Both the position numbers and the translations under genes were made by a program. Below the pieces are notes generated by a model. That model saw only the letters and a program-made list of their open reading frames with translations, did no database searches and had not been told where the DNA came from. Below, piece by piece: positions 8,613-15,105 of a stretch of 15,105 bases of DNA. Position 1 is the first letter of the stretch. Each line of letters begins with the position of its first letter. Location of the stretch: the NCBI GenBank assembly GCA_027578815.1, contig JANBTH010000539.1:1-15105 (forward strand), written 5' to 3'. This stretch comes from Coemansia sp. RSA 1804. Its lineage: Eukaryota > Kickxellomycota > Kickxellomycetes > Kickxellales > Kickxellaceae.

Positions 8613-10118
8613 ATGTTAGATGCGGACGAGCTGGCCGTGCTGGCAGTCGGACTGTGCATCAAGCTGCTTCTGTGGCCGGCATACCACTCGACCGACTTTG
8701 AGGTGCACCGCAACTGGCTGGCAATAACGCACACGCAGCCGCTGGCCAGGTGGTATGTCGAGAACCGCAGCGAGTGGACACTGGACTACCCGCCGTTCTT
8801 TGCGTGGTTCGAGTGGGCGTTGTCGCTGGTGGCAGCACGGTGGGATCCGCGTATAGTCGACATCGACGGCTTGGGATACGCGAGTGGCTCGTGCGTGGCA
8901 TTCCAGCGTCTGAGCGTTGCAGTGTCGGAGCTGGTTCTGTTTGCAGCACTGCGGCGAGTAGTGCGCGTCAGCGGACACTCGATACAGAGCAGGATCGTTG
9001 CGGCGCTTACGTTTCTTAGTCCTGGTCTTGTGTTTGTCGACCACATCCACTTCCAGTACAACGGCTTTTTGTTCGGCATCCTGGTCTACTCGCTTGCGCT
9101 TGCGCTGGAGCGCCGCAACTTGCTGGCGGGGACGACGTTTGCCGTGCTTCTGTGCTTCAAGCACATATACATGTACATCGCCCCTGCATACTTCCTCTAT
9201 CTGCTGCTTGACTACTGCTACGTTGTGCGGCGGGACTCACAAGGCCGGAAGAGCAGGGTTGATTTTTGGGCGTCGGGTCTTCGTCTCGCACAGCTGGGTC
9301 TGGCGGTGACACTTGTCTTTGCGGTGGCCTTTGGTCCGTTCGTGATTCTCGGCCAGACGCAGCAGCTGGTTTCGCGACTGTTTCCGTTCAAGCGCGGACT
9401 GTGCCACGCCTTCTGGGCACCCAATTTCTGGGCCCTCTACGCGGCTGCGGACCGTGCACTCTCTATATTAATGGTTGGTTCCGCTGGCATTGGATCCACC
9501 ACGCGTGGACTGGTTGGTGACACGAGCTTTACAGTACTTCCAGACGTCACGCCAATGGCGACCTTTGCTACGACGCTTTGCGCCCAGGTCCCTGCGCTGC
9601 TTCTAATACTGGCGAAGCGACCACGCAATCCGCTTCGGTTTATCGAAGCTGTTGTCCTGTGCGCATTTGCGTCGTTTATGTTTGGGTGGCACGTGCACGA
9701 GAAGGCGGTGATGCTGATTCTGGTGCCGCTCAGTCTGCTGGTGATGGCGACGCCATCAAGACGTCGCACGGTTCGCATGTTTGCGATTCTCTCGGTTGCT
9801 GGATACTACAGTCTGTTTCCGCTGCTCTTTGGGACGCAGGAGCTGGTGGTAAAGACTACTGCTATGCTACTGTGGTCTGCGCTGTGTCTTGCGTTGCTTC
9901 GATCCGCTGATGGTACATCGGCCTGGCGCTGTCTGACGACGGTTGAGCGTGTATATGTGGTTGGCCACGTTGTTCTCTTTTGCGTCACGGAGATTGCGCC
10001 TGCCGCAATGCTGTTTGGTCGGCTCCAGTTCCTGCCGTTGGCGCTGGTATCTGTGTACACGGCTTTGGGCGTTTCGTACGCGTGGCTTGGCCTGGTCGGT
10101 GACTTTTTCTCCTACTGA
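8613..10118 (+). CDS. ALG8: ALG8, dolichyl-P-Glc:Glc1Man9GlcNAc2-PP-dolichol alpha-1,3-glucosyltransferase
   Basis: Family role: ALG8 adds the second glucose to the lipid-linked oligosaccharide in the ER lumen, using dolichyl-phosphate glucose, before transfer to protein by oligosaccharyltransferase. The 501-aa product has many hydrophobic segments, as expected of a GT-C fold enzyme. Motifs in order: STDFEVHRNWLAITH (26-40), whose Asp matches the catalytic Asp position of the ALG6/ALG8 family; WTLDYPPFFAWFEW (55-68), where FFAWFEW separates ALG8 from ALG6; HIHFQYNGFLFG (144-155); FKHIYMYIAPAYF (182-194); LFPFKRGLCHAFWAPNFW (256-273); FMFGWHVHEKA (355-365). I chose the ATG at 8613 because the family's N-terminal membrane segment begins right after it. 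The frame stays open to an ATG at 8397, but the extra 72 residues come from pyrimidine-rich repeat DNA and have no family counterpart. The gene is intronless and ends naturally in SYAWLGLVGDFFSY. Confidence 0.95.
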   Translation: MLDADELAVLAVGLCIKLLLWPAYHSTDFEVHRNWLAITHTQPLARWYVENRSEWTLDYPPFFAWFEWALSLVAARWDPRIVDIDGLGYASGSCVAFQRLSVAVSELVLFAALRRVVRVSGHSIQSRIVAALTFLSPGLVFVDHIHFQYNGFLFGILVYSLALALERRNLLAGTTFAVLLCFKHIYMYIAPAYFLYLLLDYCYVVRRDSQGRKSRVDFWASGLRLAQLGLAVTLVFAVAFGPFVILGQTQQLVSRLFPFKRGLCHAFWAPNFWALYAAADRALSILMVGSAGIGSTTRGLVGDTSFTVLPDVTPMATFATTLCAQVPALLLILAKRPRNPLRFIEAVVLCAFASFMFGWHVHEKAVMLILVPLSLLVMATPSRRRTVRMFAILSVAGYYSLFPLLFGTQELVVKTTAMLLWSALCLALLRSADGTSAWRCLTTVERVYVVGHVVLFCVTEIAPAAMLFGRLQFLPLALVSVYTALGVSYAWLGLVGDFFSY

Positions 10119-10204
10119 GCCATGATGTCCGCCGCCTGCCGAGCTGCTCCGCATTCGGGCGACAGTATCTTGAGCTGTCGAAGCACTTGGACATGATCCG
10201 CCAT
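10112..10204 (-). CDS. Possible 30-codon small ORF at the ALG8 3' end
   Basis: A minus-strand ATG at 10204 has an excellent start context (ATACCATGGCG) and opens 30 codons to a TAG at 10114-10112, overlapping the last 7 bp of ALG8 tail-to-tail. The peptide begins MADHVQVLRQLKILSPE and reads like an amphipathic helix with ordinary composition. A telomere-like GGGTTAGGGT lies 9 bp upstream of the ATG. I do not recognise the peptide. It could be a small protein gene, a remnant of a larger gene, or a coincidence in the ALG8 3' UTR. No good donor site extends it into a longer spliced gene. Confidence 0.2.
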   Translation of the reverse strand: MADHVQVLRQLKILSPECGAARQAADIMAQ

Positions 10205-10560
10205 GGTATTCTGACCCTAACCCTACCTAGCCATGATCCGTGCTCAGCCCATCATCCATTATCCAACGTGTATATGCTGTCGGCCAAACAGCCAGGGAGC
10301 ACCGTTGGCTGTAGCGCTTTTTTGTGGATACTTTCTGGCTATTTTGGTCTTTAAGATTCCTTTGTGTGTTGTTTTTAATCTCGTTTTGGAAAGCCCCAAA
10401 ACACAATACAATGGCCAGATGATAGAGTGAGTTATTTGAGCGTCTAAAGCGCAAGCAAGAGTATGTAGTAGATTCTATTGCATGAAGCATAGCACTTTCT
10501 GGATAGTCTTTAGATGTCTAACACAAAGACAGCAAGAGCGAGAAATGTCGATATCGTCGG
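10205..10560. other. ALG8-profilin spacer
   Basis: This spacer carries the ALG8 3' UTR and the distal profilin promoter. CATGATCCG occurs twice, at 10192-10200 and 10232-10240, flanking the telobox. A 7-bp hairpin ACAGCCA/TGGCTGT with an 11-nt loop lies at 10288-10312. Short ORFs on both strands (up to 87 codons) have no recognisable products. No clear AATAAA for ALG8 was found. Confidence 0.5.
10214..10225. promoter_or_regulatory. Telobox-like motif ACCCTAACCCTA
   Basis: Two tandem CCCTAA-type telomeric units lie 96 bp past the ALG8 stop and 532 bp before the profilin start. Teloboxes in fungal promoters are bound by Rap1/Tbf1/Teb1-type factors. On the minus strand it reads GGGTTAGGGT directly before the small ORF at 10204. 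As a single two-unit copy it could also be chance or a trace of an interstitial telomeric insertion. Confidence 0.35.
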
Positions 10561-10568
10561 TATAAAAA
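10561..10568 (+). promoter_or_regulatory. TATA box of the profilin gene
   Basis: TATAAAAA lies 189 bp before the profilin ATG. The intervening 10570-10740 is strongly C/T-rich, with many TTTTCTT-type runs, as in promoters of highly expressed fungal genes. Profilin is usually abundant, which fits. The start site is not determined. Confidence 0.55.
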
Positions 10569-10756
10569 CAACTGATTTTTTCGCTATCTGCAAACTCTGT
10601 TTCTTTTGGACTTTTTTCTTCCTTTCTCCACTGTCAACTTATTTCTTCTCTTGTAGAGTCTATTGTACACGCATTTTTTCAAGCTCCTACAGTATATTTT
10701 TCTTCAATTTACCTTTATCTCCTTTCTCATCTTTTTAATTGAGCGTATAGCGAAGA

Positions 10757-11393
10757 ATGTCTGTGGATTGGAATCCTTTTGTCCCACTCTTCGTTGGAAA
10801 GAGCATTACCGAGGGGCTCATTTTCGGAGATGATGGAACCAACTGGGCTAATCCCAACAAGCTGAAGGTAAGACAAGTTCTGAGGATGTTGAAGTATTAT
10901 TCATGCTCCACCGGGCTGTGTTCCAACGGATCCTGTGTTTCTAGCAGAGATAGCGGTCAGCAGCGTAGATGGTCTAGCGTTGATGGCTGCTGCTGATTGT
11001 TGATGTAGTTGAGCACCGATGAGATTTTCGCGATTATCTACCACTAAAAACAAACGCCGTATGGCTACTGTTGCTTTCTTTGTTTGCGTTGTCTGGTGAT
11101 ATCCAAAGTGGTAGTATGACGAGGCAGAGCTCAAGGACATCATCACACAAGGATTCGACTTTGTAAGCCCGGTCAGAGGCAAGTCGTTTGTGCTTGGAAC
11201 CAACAAGTACATGATCACCACCACGACCGATGACTTTATCCACTGCAAGTGCATATCTGGCGAGGGCGGCGCTGTCATCCGCAAAACAACCAAGAAGGCG
11301 TGTCTGATCGGCATCTATGCTGAGGCCGGCAAGGACAAGACTGCGGTGACTGACATGGACTACTTGATCAACTACCTCCAAGACAATATGTAG
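10757..11393 (+). CDS. Profilin, two exons
   Basis: Profilin binds actin monomers, poly-proline ligands such as formins, and phosphoinositides in the cytoplasm. Exon 1 (10757-10867) encodes 37 residues and exon 2 (11115-11393) encodes 92, giving 129 aa, the usual family length. Exon 1 starts MSVDWNPFVPLFVGKSITEG, with an N-terminal aromatic, then an LIFGDDGTNWAN segment matching the strand with the conserved Trp of profilins. Exon 2 runs YDEAELKDIITQGFD, KSFVLGTNKYM and CISGEGGAVIRKTTKKACL, and ends in a helix, DMDYLINYLQDNM, like the terminal actin- and poly-Pro-binding helix. The phase-0 join gives NKLK/YDEAEL, aligning well with the family. It has its own TATA box, an AATAAA about 180 bp past the stop, and converges on the next gene. 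Confidence in family is high; exon borders are inferred from sequence. Confidence 0.9.
10868..11114 (+). other. Profilin intron, 247 nt
   Basis: Donor AAG/GTAAGA and acceptor GGTAG/TATGAC, phase 0. The intron has in-frame stops just before the acceptor, so splicing is required to join the two profilin halves. CACTAAA near 11042 and CTGAT motifs near 10993 are possible branch points, rather far from the acceptor. The length is generous for a fungal intron, so a micro-exon or internal RNA cannot be excluded, though the protein alignment needs neither. Confidence 0.85.
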
Positions 11394-11574
11394 AAGAATA
11401 TGTAGACCAGGCTGGTTGGTGGTTTCCACACTCGCTCATGAAAATCCTTTGATAGGACGTAATGGCTAGTGGGTGGCTCTATAGTTCACTTGGATCCATC
11501 GTTTCTATGATGAGCACAGGTATCCCCCTGTTTTGCTTTTGAATGGCGGATAGTATTGTAGTGAGAGAGGTAGC

Positions 11575-11580
11575 AATAAA
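11575..11580 (+). terminator. Candidate profilin poly(A) signal AATAAA
   Basis: A consensus AATAAA 182 bp past the profilin stop, in the 280-bp gap between the convergent profilin and helical-repeat genes. It is the only consensus hexamer in that gap on this strand. Confidence 0.45.
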
Positions 11581-11673
11581 TTTCTTATGATATCTTACAT
11601 ACGTAAAAGAGAGCAAGAGCGCAATTATGAAAAACACCCTTTTTCCTTCCAAGCAGAGCGCCATGACTGCGTG

Positions 11674-12810
11674 TCACAGATCCGCGCCCAGATCCTCCAG
11701 CTGGCAGACAACATCGTTGTCAGTTGGATCAAGTTTGTGTGCCCGCTGGAGCGCGTCGATGGCCCCGTCGTAGGCAGCAATAGCTTCGTCTTCGTCATCC
11801 AGCACGCTGCTGAGAACAACAAGCAGCTGTGCATTCAGCTTGCAGGCCGTTGCGTCTGACTCACATGTCTCTAGATACTTTGTGGCTGGCCCGGCTCTGG
11901 TCTTCACGGTTTCGCCGTCAACTGGGGAATCCGATGACGCGGTGGCAGCAAGCGCCCAGACCACCGCAACCCTGCTTGCAAGCAGAAGCATAGAGTTGTT
12001 TGGCTCGCGTTTATTGTCATCGCTGACAGTGTCCGCTTCCTTGCGCCATCCAGCAGCGACGCTTGCAAGCTCCAATGCCCGATCCAAGATTGCTATCCGC
12101 AGATGGCCAACAAGAGAACGAGTCTCGTCCTGAGCAAGCAGCGCCTGCAGCGTGTCTCTCGTCTCGGCAGCACCATATTCAACAGCATTGCCATGGGAAT
12201 CCGATTGGCGCAGCCTATGCAAGGCGTCAGAGATCTGATCCAGACCGCGGATGAGCATATCTTTGTCAGTCGGAGCCAACGCTGCACCCGACTCGCCAGC
12301 GTCATCGTCATCGTCGTCATCCTGCGGATCGCGCCAGTTGGCAGGGTTGAGACATACAAGAAGCACGCGCGCGCGTCCCTGTATCAGCATCAAACGCGCA
12401 GCATCGGCGCTGTCCGCCTTCTCAGCCTTCTCGGCGGTCTGTAGCGCCTCAGACGCAAATGCCGCGTACCCAACGATGTCTGCAAAACGGAGTAGCGCAT
12501 CCGCGTGAGCAAACGACACTTCATCGGCAAATTTATCCAGCGCAGTCTCGTATAGTTTGGCCACGACTGCGCGGTCGGCGCCGTCCTCGTGTTCCTGCCA
12601 CGCCATTGCCACAAGCTCGCGCGCATCCAGTGCCAAAACCTCGTTGTCCAATACAACTGCTCCGCTGGCGCAGCCCGTGCATTCGGCGTCGTCGCAGTCT
12701 GCGCTGTGGTCCTTGTTGCGTCCCCGTGGCCGCTTCAACGTTCTATCCGCCGATGCCGATGCGCTGCTGGAAGTCGCTCCCCGCTTGCTGCCCCTGCTGT
12801 CCTGGGTCAT
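11674..12810 (-). CDS. Acidic nuclear-type helical-repeat protein, possibly ETT1/Nro1 family
   Basis: A 378-aa protein. The ATG at 12810 is the first Met; the frame upstream lacks one. Residues 1-35 are S/R/K-rich with a likely nuclear signal (RTLKRPRGRNK, 23-33). Then comes a cysteine cluster, C39-x4-C44-x2-C47. Residues 55-378 are almost wholly helical and Ala/Leu-rich, with TPR-like pairs such as AKLYETALDKFADE and a final AAYDGAIDALQRAHKLDPTD. An Asp7 run (164-170) forms an acidic loop. Length and layout fit ETT1 (yeast enhancer of translation termination 1) and fission-yeast Nro1, both nuclear TPR-like proteins of about 390-410 aa, but I cannot align them with certainty. Another TPR-like protein is the main alternative. 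It is intronless, G/C-rich and convergent with profilin. An A/T-rich AATAAAAAATAAAG element about 110 bp upstream may serve as promoter. Confidence 0.75.
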   Translation of the reverse strand: MTQDSRGSKRGATSSSASASADRTLKRPRGRNKDHSADCDDAECTGCASGAVVLDNEVLALDARELVAMAWQEHEDGADRAVVAKLYETALDKFADEVSFAHADALLRFADIVGYAAFASEALQTAEKAEKADSADAARLMLIQGRARVLLVCLNPANWRDPQDDDDDDDAGESGAALAPTDKDMLIRGLDQISDALHRLRQSDSHGNAVEYGAAETRDTLQALLAQDETRSLVGHLRIAILDRALELASVAAGWRKEADTVSDDNKREPNNSMLLLASRVAVVWALAATASSDSPVDGETVKTRAGPATKYLETCESDATACKLNAQLLVVLSSVLDDEDEAIAAYDGAIDALQRAHKLDPTDNDVVCQLEDLGADL

Positions 12811-15105
12811 TCTGCGCAAAGTATTGTTGTGAATTCTGTCTGAAATTTCCGTCTAATCGAGTAATGCAACCCATGCGACTCGGAAAGGAAAAAGAGTTTC
12901 GGCAAATGCACGTCTTTATTTTTTATTAAGGTGGATTAAATGGCGAACAGATAAAAAATTTTCTTCTACTTTCGCTCAATCTCCAGGCTGTATTTTTCTT
13001 TTTGCACAAACATTGGCGTTTGAGAATAAAAATAATTTGGCTTTAGCTCACAAAGCATATTGACGCTTAGTGTGCAGTTCATTCATCGCGTCCTGTTTGT
13101 AGCAAGATGCAGTGTAGTATCTCATTTCCTTTTCACAGCCTTTTGTTGTACGCGGCCATCTAGGTACAACAATTACTTCTTGCTTGCACCTCTGCTGCTT
13201 GGGCTTGTTAATCTGTTTTTAGTATCAGACACTAGAGTTCCTGCCATTTGTGCAACAGTCTGACACCCATTCAAAAAATATTTCTCATGTACCATTCCTA
13301 TTCCCTTATTCATTTCTCTAATGGCCTCTAGTTTAGGGGTAAATCGGCCATTATTGTTGCTCATTTTAAGGTATTTTATTAATTTGTCCACGAATTCTTT
13401 TAATTTTTGCTATTGCTCTTCTACCCAGGGAACAAGATGAAAAATGAGCAGTGATTGAAAAGAAAATAATTTACAAAAGATGGGTGACATCCCTCACATT
13501 ATATATAAATTTTCTACTGTTGCTAGCATCGATAATGGGGAGAATTTTTATTTATCCTTTATTTAATTTCCAGGTTGGGGATTTCATATTTTTCCTCATC
13601 TTTTCCTACAATTGAAGTACAAACACACAGATTTCATAATAAATGCATATTTATGTAATTTATAAAAACGTTTTGCTGTGAAATGTTGGAAATTTCAAAT
13701 TATAAAATATACATGATGTAATCAGCCACAAATAGCATATATGTGTGAATGTTTGTCTCATTAAATATTTCTAATTTTGCTTTATCTGCTGCCAATATAT
13801 TAATTTTAAGCTAGTTTAAAGGTAGTTTATTTATTTACAACATGTAAGAACTAGACTGAGAAGGAAAAGGAGCTTGGGGTATAATATTCTCTTGCTTTCT
13901 AAATAGGAATAACCATAATAAGCTAAGGAAAAGAAAATGGTAATAACCTATAGATGCCATGGCTAAGGTATTTAATTGCCCTGTTACTAGACCTACTGTA
14001 ATCAGGGTCAACTCCTCTTCAGATTTGTACTTCATTCAAATCATATGATAACACAGGTGTAATCCCAAGCTGTAAAAACAGCTAAAATGCACTTTGCAAA
14101 TACAAGCATGATAGAGGAAGTTGTTAAAAAAACCTTTATCATTTGATGGCTGCTTGCAATTTCCTGTTATAGATGAGACACATAATGCATTAGCTGCTAT
14201 TTATTTTTCCATTGAGAGCAGCAGTTGCACCTTTATTTACAAGTGAACTTAAACTACTATCCTTTTTTTTATTTTTTTTATGATTTCTACACTCAGTATT
14301 TGGACAATTATTGAGTTCATGGTAGAGCTTGGTACTTTTAGCATTTTTTAAGTGCAGATGTATTTTTCTTTTTGATTGTTTGCATTCATCACACATGTAC
14401 AGACATTTAATTGCTTTGATTACAAAAGTCATTATGTTAAAAGTGCAAGTACCCTAAAAGAGAGTGCAAAGGTAATAAAACTAAATTTTAAACTAGTATT
14501 ATTCTTTTGATTTTTAAGAAAAAAGTATATTTGTTAGCTAGTATATAACAAATAAAAGTGTTGATTAAGAAAAAGACTGAAGAAAAGGGAATTAGAAGTG
14601 GGAAAAATAGCTAGTTTTATAGTCATATAATTTGAAGAATAAGACACAGCCAAAGCTAGTCTGCTTTTTAACCTGCAAATAGAAATGTAGGTGGATTTGG
14701 AAACTTGAAATAGAAGCTTTATTTATCTTTGCACATGTAATTGATATATATTTTCCATAAACTAATTAATTTATGGTTGGACTGCAAATTTATTTTTATT
14801 TTAAATTGATATTCATATATCACAAAAATGAAGGACAAAACACTCAGCTGACATATTTTCTTGAAGCATAGCCCTTGTGTTAAAAAGAAATAAACAATGT
14901 CAGTCAAAAAAATTAGTCTTATGTGTCACTGGATGCATCAGCAATTCTGCATTGGCTTCTCTCAGACATTTGACTTGACAGTTATTCACTAAAAATTATT
15001 AAAATTTATATTAATCGTAATAAAAACTGCCTAGAACAGTAAACATCACAAAAGAGCAATCTTATAGGATTGAAGGGTTCTATGAGTTTCTAGGAAAGGG
15101 GCTGT
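12811..15105. other. Promoter then AT-rich block, no supported gene
   Basis: The first few hundred bases carry the promoter of the minus-strand gene ending at 12810 and a small hairpin (GTTGTAC/GTACAAC at 13146-13169). From about 13,300 onward the composition drops sharply; a sample line (14701-14760) has 13 G/C in 60. ORFs are short and mostly compositional. Two minus-strand ones look less random: 13173-13409 (a lysine-rich, 78-codon open stretch without an early ATG) and 14190-14432 (80 codons with CDEC and CPNTEC pairs). No terminal repeats, tRNA or rRNA were recognised. It may be decayed transposon DNA, a gene-poor segment or an assembly join. Confidence 0.55.

Noticed and set aside
8616..9164. 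182-codon antisense ORF within ALG8
   Set aside because: It is a shadow of the ALG8 coding frame, whose motifs are unambiguous.
13835..14035. 66-codon minus-strand ORF with a hydrophobic stretch
   Set aside because: The F/L run is explained by T-rich sequence on that strand; no family match and no flanking support.

Overview
The window looks like nuclear DNA of a fungus. It carries a Skt5/Chs4-type chitin synthase activator, an ALG8 glucosyltransferase and a small profilin gene with one spliceosomal intron. The standard genetic code fits every gene. The two longest genes are essentially intron-free and rich in G/C at third positions, while the spacers are poorer in G/C and full of homopolymers and short repeats. 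Few introns, long glutamine tracts and the diverged profilin suggest an early-diverging lineage such as Kickxellomycotina, but that placement is inference and is weakly supported.

Layout. Positions 1-2540 hold no gene I can support, only low-complexity DNA and three copies of a CGG-N3-CCG palindrome. Positions 2541-6191 (minus) encode a 1216-aa Skt5/Chs4-like protein with SEL1 repeats at its C-terminus. A 1029-nt stretch inside it has intron-like borders and is a multiple of three with no stop codon. Positions 6192-8612 are a 2.4-kb divergent spacer with one unrecognised 212-codon ORF, a perfect 9-bp hairpin and a (CAGC)6 microsatellite. Positions 8613-10118 (plus) encode ALG8. Just past its end, on the minus strand, lies a 30-codon small ORF with a strong start context and a telomere-like motif 9 bp upstream of it. 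Positions 10757-11393 (plus, two exons) encode profilin. Positions 11674-12810 (minus) encode an acidic helical-repeat protein that may belong to the ETT1/Nro1 family; it converges on profilin. From about 13,300 to the right end the DNA becomes very AT-rich, with only degenerate ORFs.

How the genes relate. They are unlinked housekeeping functions and not a pathway cluster. The Skt5-like protein acts in cell-wall chitin synthesis, ALG8 in assembly of the N-glycan precursor in the endoplasmic reticulum, profilin in actin dynamics, and the last possibly in translation termination or the nuclear oxygen response. No mobile element, CRISPR array, tRNA or rRNA was recognised. The most worthwhile leads are the in-frame intron-like segment in the Skt5-like gene, the small ORF with the telobox at the ALG8 3' end, and the sharp change in composition on the right.
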